Source: Ampullaceana balthica
Taxonomy: Eukaryota > Mollusca > Gastropoda > Lymnaeidae
Assembly (NCBI GenBank): GCA_944989445.1
Contig: CALYLW010000680.1
Coordinates: forward strand, 386,936 to 450,935
Direction: 5' to 3'
DNA: 64,000 nucleotides
Shown here: positions 13,292 through 26,500 of the stretch, one piece after another
Numbering within the stretch: the stretch's first letter is position 1
How the letters are laid out: each line of letters starts with the position of its first letter
Notes under the pieces: generated by a model
What the model was told of the DNA's origin: nothing
The model's database searches: none
What the model saw: the letters and a program-made list of their open reading frames with translations, nothing else
Translations under genes and position numbers: made by a program

Positions 13292-13994
13292 CTGTAGAAA
13301 AGTCCATGACTAATTTATCAATAAAAAAATGTAATATGATTTGGAACATTCTTATATCACTGATAACAAAGATGAGAGAGATGAATTAAACAGAATGAAA
13401 TACTAGCAGTAAGTTAGAATAAAGATACATATACAAAATGGGAGAGTCATAATAAACATGATAACGGTTTTACATTCTACCAAATTATTTTTTTCATTTA
13501 TTTGTATTTATTCATCCGGAAATTACAGGAAAACATGAAAGTTTTGACTTCATTTTAATAGTCTTTGGTTGAATACTATGAATGAGATGTTTTGTTTTGG
13601 TTCTTTTTTTTTCAATTTCCCTGTCTTATATCTAGAAACAAAGTCAAGTCTAAGCAATAGTTTTAATTTGAAATGAAGCACTTTTTTTGTCAAAGTTGTT
13701 TACGACACACCCACTCAATTTATAGGTATCTAATATTTATTTTAGAAATGAAAAAAAAATCCTCTTAAAGAAAACAGATTTTATTTAAATATGTTGTTTT
13801 ATATGTGATACATGTATATTTAAAACTTACTTGATCAATTTATCCGTCAGGATTTATAATTTTCTTATCAATATATGTTCATCTCATTGTGTACCAACTA
13901 ACTAGCTGCAATTGTGAAGAGCTGCTTGGGTTTAAAAGAAAAATAAATAAATAAATACTTAGTGATCTGTTTCCTTTTGCATTATATGTGATAG

Positions 13995-13995
<1 letters not shown>

Positions 13996-14031
<36 letters not shown>
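13996..14031. repeat. TA microsatellite
   Basis: An uninterrupted run of TA dinucleotides of about 35 bp. Confidence 0.95.
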
Positions 14032-14033
<2 letters not shown>

Positions 14034-16502
14034 GCTAAATTTAGAGAAGCATATTTGTTATATTTTAATAACAGTATTTTAGACTAGACCTTTTTTAACT
14101 CTGTGATGACTCAGTGGTCTACTCTATAGTAATATTAAGTAAATTATGTTAGGAATAAAAGCACAAAATGAGTATTCTTATCTAAATTGCAATTTCTACA
14201 AACTCTGCATAACATATATAGAACTGTTTTTTTAAATAAATGCAGTAAAGTATATATGTTTGTATAATGATCTTATAGACATGATGAAATTATTTTAAAT
14301 AAAATAGACCCATTGCACAGGAAACTTAGGGCTAAAGGCATTTTTTTCATATTTACAGCATGATTAAAATAAAATAGAGTTTTAAGAAAGTATAAATCAG
14401 AGCAAGGGAAATTCAACAAACAATTATTAAATTTTCTACTTTCTGTAACTATCTGAAGCTAAATCTATTTTAAAACCTAATTGCATTTGAATAAACTAAT
14501 CTCATATTTTAATGCAGAATAATTATAATACAAAGTAGTCTCTGCTTCCTCAATAGTATCTTGTCAATAAAAGACAACAAGTGATTGTCTTTCTGCATCT
14601 AAATTGAATTTATATTTTTTTAAATTACAAAATTACAGTAAAAAGAGTTAGTTAAATGCTTTATAAATGAGCATATGAATATAAATGTTTGCATAACCTG
14701 TAAATGTAATACTGATATATTATAGATGCTTCTACTGACTGAACTTTTTGTCAGACCACTGATTGATGCTTTAATAATAAAACCATTTTTTAATTGCTTC
14801 TAAAATGACAATATTTTGATACTTAAAAAGAAGCAGAGGTTTACATAATATATAATGATAATTTTTTTTAGACTGAAATGAATTCATTGCAATGGTTTTG
14901 TTTTTAAATGATACCTATTGCTTTTAAACTTTAGATATCAAAATAAAACATTTTCTTTAAGAGATTAATTAAAAATATTAATGTAATTAAATTGTAATGC
15001 TGATTTTTCATAGCTGCATTTACTTATTCATGAATGAACATGTTAAAATTAAATGAAAATTTTCATGTCAGGAATAAAATATTTATCATATTAAAAGATT
15101 ATATTTAAAATGAGAAAATAAGATGAACATAAGATTATCATAACTATTGCTGAGAGATATTGTCAAAATATGAAATTACCCATGTCAAGCATTAAAAGTA
15201 ATACCATTTATTGTTCACTCAAAATGATTTTGTAGTATGAATAATCATCAACCAATTTAAAACAATACTTAAACAAAGTAAAGTAGTAAATGTATATCAT
15301 ATCAGACAATATATGTTTGATAAATAAAAACATTATAAAATAATTGAATGGGGATTGCACTTTGACCACTGTTATTGAGCTGACCACAGTCTGACACATT
15401 ATCTTTGAGGTATTTTTATCCACAGGTAGTAAATTATGTATTTATATTATAAGTTACAAACAGGTACTAGTGGTGTTAATTATGGTATATATAAATGTAG
15501 CTGTGGGCTGAATTTCTTCAATATTAAATTGCATCCTGTTTTTTTTAAATGAATAAAAATCATTGCTTCAGTTTATTCCCAGTTAATTTATATAAGTTAT
15601 TATTCTCAACAGGGAAGTGCAAAATTTAGCTTTTCTACTTAGCAGGAAATATATAAGGAATATTGATTATAATCATATCATAATAAGCTGAATTAGTTAA
15701 TTGTAAAATAAAAAATATTTAACCAAAAACTTAAAAATTTACCATTTTTATGGTTGCACCTTGACAAAGATTAAAATTGTGGTATTGACGGTAGAGATTG
15801 TTGGGCAGTCATTTTTATAGAGACAAAGAAAAAGATTGTTATTTAAAAGCAAAAATAGACAATCATGTTTATTCCAAACTGAAATTTGAGATCGACCTTT
15901 CATGAAATTGTTTCTCCTGCTTGTTTCCTAACCTAATTCATCTTATCAAAAGGTTTAAAAATCTTAATTTCAACAAAATAGTTTTAAAATATTCATTGCT
16001 TTTTACTTACAGTTTTACTTAAGAGAAAAACAATATAAATTATAAGTTTTTTGTAAATGTTTTGTCTGTAAATATATATTTGTTTAGAACATGGTACATC
16101 AGTGCACTATTTCAAGATAAATATATTATCTAATTATATCATTATAGATATTACATTTTCAACATTTCATACACACAAGTAAATTTTTTTAAACACTAAT
16201 ATATTTGAAGCAGTAACTAAACATGACAACATTATTCCTATTTTAGTGCAACAAAATAAGTAAGTTATGGGTGCATGTGAGTAATTCAAAATTTGACAAT
16301 GACAGGAGATCATGGTTTTACTAAAACATGGAAAAAATCCATTTGTCATACTTTCTAAAGCAAACCAGCAATGAAGTATTTGGTAGATTTTTATGGTTAA
16401 TTGAAAATATTCAGTGTTTCTTTGAAGTTTTGATAAGAAAATGTTTTCCAATCATTTTAACAACCTGATAATATTAATTCTCATCTACCTTCAACTTTCT
16501 AG

Positions 16503-16654
16503 TTCATGGGAAGCAGCAGTCAATCATCCTGGATGTCAATGATTCTTCCAAGGAGAAACCCACCTACAAGAGTTCTACAGCCATCTTCAATCCTAACCTA
16601 TTACAATTGACTGCACTCAGAACATTAAAAAAATCAATTTCCATAGTATCATAA
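16503..16654 (+). CDS. Candidate orphan terminal exon
   Basis: A strong pyrimidine tract and acceptor (ttcaactttctag) are followed by 50 open codons: HGKQQSIILDVNDSSKEK, then PTYKSSTAIFNPNLLQLTAL, and a further stretch to TAA. The first 35 codons have coding-like composition in an AT-rich neighbourhood. I do not recognise the protein and see no partner exon. It lies 760 bp past the NAV stop, so it could also be a conserved part of the NAV 3' UTR read on the wrong strand. Confidence 0.3.
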
Positions 16655-17419
16655 AACCTACATCAGTAACTATAATTACAACAAAAAATTGGCAGACGAA
16701 TAAACTTCAGATTAATAACATTTATAAACAATAACTTTTTTTTTAAGAGTTAAGAGAACAAGTCAATTATAAATGAAAGTATGACCTAAAGACTGAAACT
16801 AGACCATGATGAACACAGAGTTCATAAAATGAATTAAATACATCTTAAAAGGGTCAGCTTTATCTGACGTTTTACATGGAAACTTGTGAAAATTCTAACA
16901 CACTAATTTTACATGACTTCCAGGAGCTAAGAATTAAACAATTATTACTGACTGATTTTTACTCTGAACCATCAACTTTAAAATAGATATTATTAAAGTA
17001 AATTACTATATTTGTATTTTTAAAAAATTTTGCCATTACTATGCTGTATATGTTATACCAACCCCCATATCTAAGAAAAATGTCCATTTAAATATGGTAG
17101 ATCCCCATTGTTAAATATATGTATTTTAATAAAATTTTTAAAATAAAATTAAAGCTAAATATTCTTTAAACATCGAAGTTTGTATTAGAAAGTAATTACT
17201 TAGTTTTTTTAAAAAATGTTTTACTCTATAAAAGAATTTTATTCTAAAAGAAAAATTGACCTCATTACTTTAGATAGAGTATGTGCACTTTTTTTTTAGA
17301 AATCTACAGCCAGTGGTGAAAGCCCATTTTAAATAACTATTGTCTTCTTTTCAGCCTGCCCTTGCAAGCTTGAACACGTCAATAATTTCTAATTTTTTAA
17401 TGAGACTTTTAATTTAAAA

Positions 17420-17563
17420 TCACAGCCGGGATTCAACACCAGAGCTTGATGAAAAGTCCTGTATGCTGTTATGGCTGTCAGCGCTGTCACTGTCATTATT
17501 GCTGTGAGGGTTGCTGCTGTTGTAGGTCCCTGCTGCCTCTTGAAGCCTCATCAACATGTTTAC
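17420..17563 (-). CDS. NAV: NAV terminal coding exon (exon 16 of the visible set)
   Basis: Encodes VNMLMRLQEAAGTYNSSNPH and a serine/aspartate-rich tail through GVESRL, then TGA. It matches the conserved NAV C-terminus, which has DPL-MNMLMRLQEAANY in vertebrates. Confidence 0.96.
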   Translation of the reverse strand, partial: VNMLMRLQEAAGTYNSSNPHSNNDSDSADSHNSIQDFSSSSGVESRL

Positions 17564-20500
17564 CTTTACAAATTTTTTTTAAAAATGCAAAGTTTTAAAT
17601 AATGGAATGGTTTGTAAAGAAGATTTCATTATAAAATTGTTAAATAAATAATTAATTACAAGAGTAAAAGATAAAGTTTGATTTTGAATTAGAACAAATT
17701 TTATACTGCATCTAGGTAAATATGTTTTGCTATGAAATCATGCAGCCTAATGAATGTTATTTCCTTATTGGTCTTAAATTTATGCATTAAAATTTCACAG
17801 AAACTAACATTACAATGGCCTTTCAAACATTTGCTTAACTAGTAAAATTTAAATTAAAACAAAGTATTTTTTAAGATTAATAATAAAATAAGGTTTTTTA
17901 ATCAATGACCTACCAGTGGATCACTGTCTTTACTCTCAGTTATCGGAGACTTTGTCTTTCCACCCATAGTGGGTGACATTGGTGTCTGTTGCTCATATCC
18001 CAGGTCATCAGCTCTGATGTGCATGAGACTGTTTCCTGAGCCACGGTTAGGCCATGGATAGGTCTCCAGCACCCAATCAGTTGGATCCTCCCAGGCACTG
18101 CGACAGCCATACACCTTCATTGGAAAAGAACAATTAATGCTACATTTAGATTGTTGAGATGATCTGAGGGTAAATTTTTTCTTTAACTAAAGACTTAAGT
18201 GCTTTAAACATTGAATGATTATGGGGCATGTAGTTGGGTTTTATTTTTTTTTATAAATGTTTTTTCAATGACAAATTCTTTCGATAGATGATTAAACATC
18301 TTTAAGCAGAAACAGAAATACTCTCTTAAATTCATGGCAACTATAAACTACTTCATAAGTCAGATTATAAGATTTCTCTAAAACTTACATTTACAAAAAC
18401 ATTTTATTTTTTATGTTAAATGTTATGTAAACTATTTTCATATTTTGCATCTTAGCTTTATAAAAAAGAATTAAATTTTTTATTTCAAAAATTAAAAAAT
18501 TATTCATACTTTTTTTGGAACTTGTTAAGTTTTAAAACATGTCCATAGTGAAAAAAACAAATTGTTTAATTTTTTTAAAGTTATCTATACATTTATTAAG
18601 TTTTCCTAGTATCCTTAAATTTGGAGCTGTCCAATTAGAAGTTAACGGTGGTAATAACTTGGTTTTAAATAAATTATTTAGAAGACAATTACATGTACTT
18701 TCAAATTTTTCTTTGCTAAATAAAATATTACCTGTAATCCCTCTCTGACTGTTTCCACTAATGTGTAATTCCATAGATCAGTAAACCACACTTGGGACCC
18801 ACCAATATCCATAGGACAAGACATAAACAGTCTTGGACCTAGAATTCAATTCAATATTCAACTTTTCAATGAAAATTGTTTTAATAGAAGACTAGTTGGA
18901 CGCTAATAGAGTAAAAATAAATTCCTTAAAAAGATTTAATCCGTGGGAAAAAAAAATTATAATACAAATGTTTGTAATTTTAGTACATTTTATATTAATC
19001 CAAATAAGTTTGGTAGTCCTCAGGTTTAAAAATCTAATTTATTTATATTGAACACTTGTTACAAACTGTTTAATATCTATGAATATCAAACTTGGCCTTT
19101 TCAGTTAACAAGTAATGTAAATAATACATCACTGATAAATTTTCATCATAATTCTTTTAAAGTTGTGCAAACAATTACCAATAGTAACATCAGCTGAGCT
19201 GTGAGACTCCAGCGCCTTGTTTAAATGAGCCCAGACTTTGGGGATCCAATCCACAACTCTATTTAAGTCATTGTTTCTGAGTCCGGTTCTGATCTCAGCC
19301 TCCACGAGTTTACGGCGCAGGAATCTCCCCAAGAAACCTTTGACCTCCATGTGGTTGGCACAAAGAACAAATCTAGAGAAAATATATGTCAACTTTGGTC
19401 AAATTTAAACTACAACTAGACGTGATATTAGCAAGTTTCCATCAACTGTTTTACCTACTAAGACTTTCATTGTTGTCTTGAAAATTTATTCAATTTAGAA
19501 ATGTGGCAATATCAAAATTATGCTACTTTAATTTCAAAAGAAATTTTGAGAGTTGATGCACTGAGTAATAATATGTGATAAAATTAATAGTAGAGTCATA
19601 AAATCTAAAAGGTGAGAGTTCTATTCTTACCTAAAGTTGTGATGGAGCTGCAGATTGGTAGTTGAGCATGATGACTGACTCATGGTTCCAATTATGTACG
19701 GGCTGAGAGGAACACAAAAATTATTTTATTTTTTTTGTTTTTTTTTGTTTTAACTTAATACATCATTGGTCATATGGTTTTTAATTTATATCTATGTGGG
19801 AATGTAAGAATGGCATTGAGTATTATTTAATGACACAACCAGTGATGTGAGTGTGTCTTACTGTGGAGTATATGAATCAAGAGATTACAAGTCTAGATAG
19901 GAACTGATCAACAAGGTTAGCACCTGGGAACAGCTCCCTTTTTCTTGTCATAACTGGTTGTAGATATGCTGTAATATTTTAATTTTCCTTTCAGCATATT
20001 CCCTGTATAGTTTTTTTTGTCTAAGTATAATTTGGTTTACCTTGGCTGTAAGACACTTCTTGAAAATTTTAAAAAATCTATAGTCTTCACAGAATATTGT
20101 GTGAACAGTTCCATGGGAATAATAACTAAGAAAAAAAATAAAAATGCTGTTTTGCTTTTAAAAATAAAAAAGAAATTGTTTTTAAAATTCTAATAAAGGA
20201 TTTTTGTTTCTCCTCATTTTTAAAACTTACATGCGATATTTCATTTTGCTGGAAAAATACTTTATACATTGTCTTATTTGTTTGGAAATAGTCAATTGTT
20301 ATCTCACTGTGTCTTATTAATCTCCTTATGATAACAGATTTTTGGACTTACCACTTCTGGTATTTGACACTAAGGAAGCCATTGAAAACATCAGCCAGAG
20401 ATGTCACATGGTGTAGATTGTCTAGGATGATTGCTGAGGGCAGGGCATGAACGTTAGTGTTTTCACACTGGTCAGCTATGTTGGCCAGATATTGCCTCAA

Positions 20501-23500
20501 CTCTTTGGCTGATTTGTGGTCAACATTAAAAGTTGCCACTGAACCGGCAGTCAGTTCTCGACCAGACCTATTAGAAAAAATTACGTTAAAAATTTAATTC
20601 ATAAAAATTATAAACTTAGAAAGAAATAGTTGAATCTTCTTATTATGCTGTTTATATTCAGTTATGTTTTCAAAATAATAACATTTTAAGCAAACAAATT
20701 AATGAACTCATTAAAAACTACTTTTTTGGGTTTTTTTTAAATTTTGCAATTACCTAAGGACAACATGTTCAGCCAACTTCTGTGCCAGGTAAGTTTTACC
20801 AGTGCCACTTGGTCCACACAAGATGATTCTTCTGTGTTCCAAGAGTAGAGACACATAGCGTTGTACTATGGTCTTTGGGATCATTGTTTCAAATGCAAGA
20901 GAGTCCACACAAGATTGCTTTGTGCCTAAAGAGATAAGTCAAAAGAAATTTTATTAGTTTATTACTACAGTTTTCATGCTTGCTTTAAACCCTAATAATT
21001 TGTAATTTTATAGAATCCATTTCTTTATTGTGAAAATTTTTTTTTCTACCTCAATGAAATTAAAACAGGCACAATCAATTCATGGAAACAAAGCTATAAA
21101 CTTTGATATTCAAATACAGACAATATACAAGTGTAAATCTTTTGTTATATGCCTTCATTATTAGAAAATGTTATATGCCTAAGTTATTCAAAAATAAACA
21201 ATATTATCTAAATTAAATTTACATGATATAATGTTTACTCTTTCTTATCTACAACAGATTCTCCTTCTGTACAGAAGATTATTGCGTATTACACTTATCC
21301 ATGGTTTATGTGTAGTTATGCATTATAATTAGAGTTTTTAATGTTTATTTGATCAGGCAGACCATTCCATCCCCAAAATCTCGACAGGAAGAATGAGAAT
21401 TCGAGTGTATTTTTTCTTGCGAACGGAATGAGTAAAGTGGTCTTATCCCTATGTATATCTGATTGTAGTATCAGATTAACTTTGTGTTGTAAATCCAAGT
21501 TATAATTGATTGCTGATTGTAGTATCAGATTAACTTTGTGTTGTAAATCCAAGTTATAATTGATTGCTGATTGTAGTATCAGATTAACTTTGTGTTGTAA
21601 ATCCAAGTTATAATTGATTGCTGATTGTAGTATCAGATTAACTTTGTGTTGTAAATCCAAGTTATAATTGATTGCTGATTGTAGTATCAGATTAACTTTG
21701 TGTTGTAAATCCAAGTTATAATTGATTGTCCAACAACAGAAACTAGAAATGTAGTGAATAAAAAGAATGGGCACAAGTCCCTTGCTTTCAGGAAGTCCGA
21801 GTTAATGTAATAATTTAATATTTCAACAATGTTTGTGGTTAATTTGGCTATATTTAAAATATGTTTTTAAACATGCTTACCTTTTAGGCATATTTCTATC
21901 TGTGTTGTGTCTCCAACCAAGTAACCAATGGGTAATAATTCTGGTAACTCACAATCTTTGGTTCTCGTTACCTCCCCAACAATATAAGAGAAGACACTCT
22001 CTGCACTGAGTCCCAAGTTTGTAACAGGATCAACACGTAAAACATATTCCTGTAAATTGAAATATTTAAAATAAAAAATTAGCTAAATAATACGCAGACA
22101 CTTATGAAATTTTGGAATGTTGTGGTAAATTATGTGCCTATCTACATGAGCTTATATTTATTTTCTTTTTTCTCTACTTAATTAGTTTTCCATGGTATAG
22201 CAGGTAATATATCATATGAATTTAAAAAATAAATACTTGTATATTTATTAAGCTGTACTGATATAGACATTTTTTGAAACTTTTAATAATGTACTTTGAC
22301 CATTAAAAGCTTTATTAAAAAACATTTATTGTTTTAAGCACATAAATTGTGTATCTTGCATTTTTTGCCTATGCCATGTATGCTGGCTGAACTACTTTGT
22401 GAGATTAATAAATAACAGGTTGGAAGACTTACTTTAAATATTTTTCTTATCACATTGTCTAAAATGTCCCATTTGGTCTTGCCGCTGACTGATAGCGTAC
22501 CTATGAGAACTTCAGCTGGTTTCTGAAAGAAGATAAATAAAAATATATATTGGAAAGAATAATAATTTTTTGTTTTTGCATGATAAATGCTACATATAAT
22601 TGAATTTTTTAAAGTAAAACAATGATATGGAAAAAAATAATATATCTTTTGTTAAATTTCTTACATCTAAGCCAGTTCTTGTTGGGTCAGGATTCGACCC
22701 CAATACGACTGAGATAGTGACTCTCTTTCCTTCACGGTCATTTGCTGCAGTCTCAGCAAGTAGCATATCTAAAACAATGAGAATTTGTACCCATTTAATT
22801 TAGTTTATGTGAGCATGAGTTATTTACTGCAAAGCAATTACATATATTTTCGGGCTACTCGCAAATTTTACTTTAGAAATTAAAAATAAAATAATCTTAT
22901 AAATCTTTGATTGTTATATTCATTACATACCTAAACTACTGTGGTCAGTCATGCTAAATGACCTATCTAATGAATCTGTACTGGTTCTTGTGTGGTGTGG
23001 GGACATGGACCCGTGAGACAAGTTCAGGGTACGAGAGGACTGAGAGGTAGACATCATCTTGTGCAATCTGTCATTGTCTGCTTTCAAGGCACTCATTTCA
23101 TTCTTGAAGAACAATTTTTTCAAAATAATTACAATAACAAACAAAGAAATAAAGTTTTAGACTGTCTTGTTTTAGCTTTCATGAAATAAATAATTGATCC
23201 TGTAAAAACATAAATTTTTAGATTTCCAGGAAAAAAAAATTTCATTCCAAATGCATAAATTTTAATTTTATTGACATAGTTAGTATGAATTATTTTTCTT
23301 GATAGTGATAATATCGAACTATCCATTGATTATTAATCGGAACAAACATTTGTAAAAAATTAAGGAAACCATAAAATTAGTGGTGGACTATCAATTTGGA
23401 ATATATATATAATATATTGTAGAGCTTATTCAAAGACAATTTTATTTTATAAAGAAGTTACATAAAAGGAAGTGAAGGCTTTACAAAAATTACTATTTTT

Positions 23501-26500
23501 TATTCAAATATTTGTGCCAAAGTGTCACAAAATGAATAAAGTCTTGAACAAACCTTCATTTTTGTCATTGTTTCTCGAAGTTGCTCAAGTTGATGAGCAG
23601 AGCTTAGGGCTTCAAGTCTGATGTCTGTCAGCTTCATGTCTTTGTCTCGCAGGGCCTGCTTAAGAGCATTCACGTCATTGTCACATAATCTGGTGAGGAA
23701 AAAGAAACCAATAAAAAGTACCTACAGTATTGTTTATCATCTGAAAATGTATAGATAATAAGACAAAAGCATTACAATCTCTCAACCAATGTTTTAAACT
23801 CCCTATCTCTACTTGTAATTATAACAACTTTGTCTTGAAAAATTTCCTTAACAAGAAAAACATGTTGCATTTTTAATTCTTAAAAAATTTAGTTCATTTC
23901 TCAGATTTCTCTAAAAGTGTAAACACAACAAAAAAAATAATTAGCATTAAATATAAATTCTAGTTAAGTTTTTCTCCCTTTATGTGGTGTATATGAAATA
24001 CTTCATCGTGGATATCTTATTAAATATCTTATTAAATTAAACCAATAAAGAGTTTGTAAAAAAACTTCAATTAAAAATATGTATTTTCTGTATTCATGAA
24101 ACACAAAGATTAAAAAAAAATTTATGCCATTAAGTTAAAGATGTTTTGCTACTTACGCCCCAGATGAATGAGATCCCTTCATTGAAGGTCCTCCAAGATG
24201 ACCCAACTGCATCAGGGGTGAGTTTGGTGCTGACGCATTGGATCTCAAGCTGTGAGAATCTGGTTCCACATCTGATAGTGATCCAGTTTTTCCCTTTTTA
24301 CGAGAAAATGCTTTGCTAAAAGAACTACGCAGCTGTAAGAATAAAAGGAATCCTTTATTGGATTAATTTTTTTCTATCAAGCCATGATAAACATAGCATA
24401 AAAAATTCAAATTTAAACATTCATTTATAGACCATGTAAAAAGTGTCCTTTCAACTAATAAATAGATTTATAAAATAATTGCAAACAGAGAGGATTTGCT
24501 ACATTTTAGAAACGCAAAATGAAAGCAAAATGAAATAGGATTTTATTTACCCATCCTTTCTTTTTAGCTTGCTTGGCAAGTCTCTTGTTAGCCTCACTGT
24601 CTGTATGTGCTGACTGCTGGCTGGTCATACTGCAGGCACTGGACAAACTGTTGATACTGGACACACTGTCTGATGACATCTGTCTAGCGATCCGTGAATC
24701 ACCTGTTAACAAATCATACACACATTTTTTTTAACTCCTTACAAATCAATTTCACATGTAAAAAAAATTAGCTTTGTTTCATTTTGATGACAACAAAGTT
24801 TATAGTTTTTAAAAATTAAGACAACGTTTCTTATTTCAGATGTAGCTTTTGAAGAAAATTGTAAACAAATGTCCTGAATCAATCCCTTTAACTATCAGTT
24901 TTAGTTTAAACAATAAAATTCTGTAAGTATTTAAAGTGTATGTGCTTTTTCTGTAAGATAATGTTCTTGCTTAAATGCTAGTATTTCTTCAACATCTTTA
25001 TTTAAAGATCAAGATATCAAAGGCTGTACTTCTGAATCAGATACATTCATGAAATGAATCATGGAAAATGCACCCAAAAAATAATAGCAGCACGCTATAT
25101 GCATCAGGCCATTTACAGGTTTTTTTTCAGGCATCTCTGATATTTATCATAGCCCTAAAGCTAATTGCAGCCCCCCTCACCGCCCCCTTCCAGATTGAAT
25201 GAAAACCAGAGTTGTACAGGTCTATTAATCTACATATTCTACACCAAAAAAAAATAAATAAATAAATATCCCATAGGCCAGAGAAATTATTAAAGCATTC
25301 ATATCCTCATAGTACAAAATCATGCTTTTTTACAATAATAAAAAATATACCCATCATTTGCTTTTAATCATTTGCACTTACAACTGTTTTTGTTTTGGTA
25401 TACTGTATAATAATAACTTTGTCTATGCATTGTAATAAACTTTACTTTAAAGTGGTATATGTTGATGTTATGGTACCCATATTCCATGTTAATGCCCCAA
25501 TCAGGGCCGGCATTAGGCCACTGCAACTTATGTGGCCGCAGTTGGCACCGCACATTAGTTTCTATTACAAAATCTTAATTGTCACTTATTATCCTTATCC
25601 CTAACCAGACAGGGCCCCGCACAATCCGTTTCACATAGGGCCCTGCACTTGCTAAGGCCGGCCCTGGCCCTGATGGTATGTTACCCATATCCCATGTTAA
25701 TGTATTGATGATGTGATCCCCAAGTCCCATGTTTCTGGCCACATGCACATATTGAGAAATTAGAAAAATGCTAGACTGATTCTTACCAGCAATGTGCAAG
25801 TCTTTCATAGCGGGAGAAGTGTGTCGCCTGGAGGCTGGCGGACTGATCACAGGGTCCTGTAAGGTCATCTTACTCTGACGTTTCAGAGCTTCAATGGTCA
25901 TTCTAAGCTCATTTAGCTCTGTGTCCTACAAAAGAAATAGAGAGGACATGAAGCATTTAAAAAACGATTGATATATCTGCATGTAACTCACTGATTACTT
26001 GCTGGTGATTTACTGGCTGGAAGGATGTTATTGCAATGGGGTGGATGGGAGAGGAGGGATGGGTGGGAGAGAAGGGATGGGTGAGAGAGGAGGGATATGT
26101 GGGAGAGGATGTGTGTGTGGAAGAGGAGGGATGTGTGGGAGAGGAGGGAAAGATGGGAGGGGTGGGTGGGAGAAGAGGGGTAGGTGGGAGAGGAGGGAAA
26201 GATGGGAGGGGTGGGTGGGGGAAGAGTGGTAGGTGGGAGAGGAGGGGTAGATGGTAGAGGAGGGATGGGTAGGAGAGGTGAGGTAGGGTGAGAGGAGGTG
26301 TGGTTTGGAGAGCAAGGGTAGGTAAGGGTACAAAGTTTCAGACCATTTGGACTTCAAGAAATTGGTCACAATTGAGGAGCAAGATCTCATGACAAATACA
26401 AAAAAGACAGAGATATCAATCTAAAATGCATAAAAATAAGTACTAGAAATTATGAAACTATAATATTAAGCCAAGCTATATGAATTATGAAAGCATAAAA

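Larger units (their letters stand above)
9906..17419. other. AT-rich interval between the convergent calponin-like and NAV genes
   Basis: It holds the 3' UTR of calponin isoform B and probably the NAV 3' UTR. Besides a 14-bp minisatellite (12118-12190) and a TA microsatellite (about 13996-14031), only three short exon-like segments were noted (12479-12526 +, 13227-13291 -, 16503-16654 +). Most of the rest is low-complexity AT-rich sequence in which I see no gene. Confidence 0.6.

Noticed and set aside
16167..16451. 94-codon open frame on the - strand
   Set aside because: AT-rich chance frame (many F, Y, I, N residues) without a family match, in the probable NAV 3' UTR region.
26028..26390. 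Proline/serine-rich open frame of 120 codons on the - strand
   Set aside because: Translation of the G-rich minisatellite upstream of NAV exon 2; out of context with the NAV reading frame.
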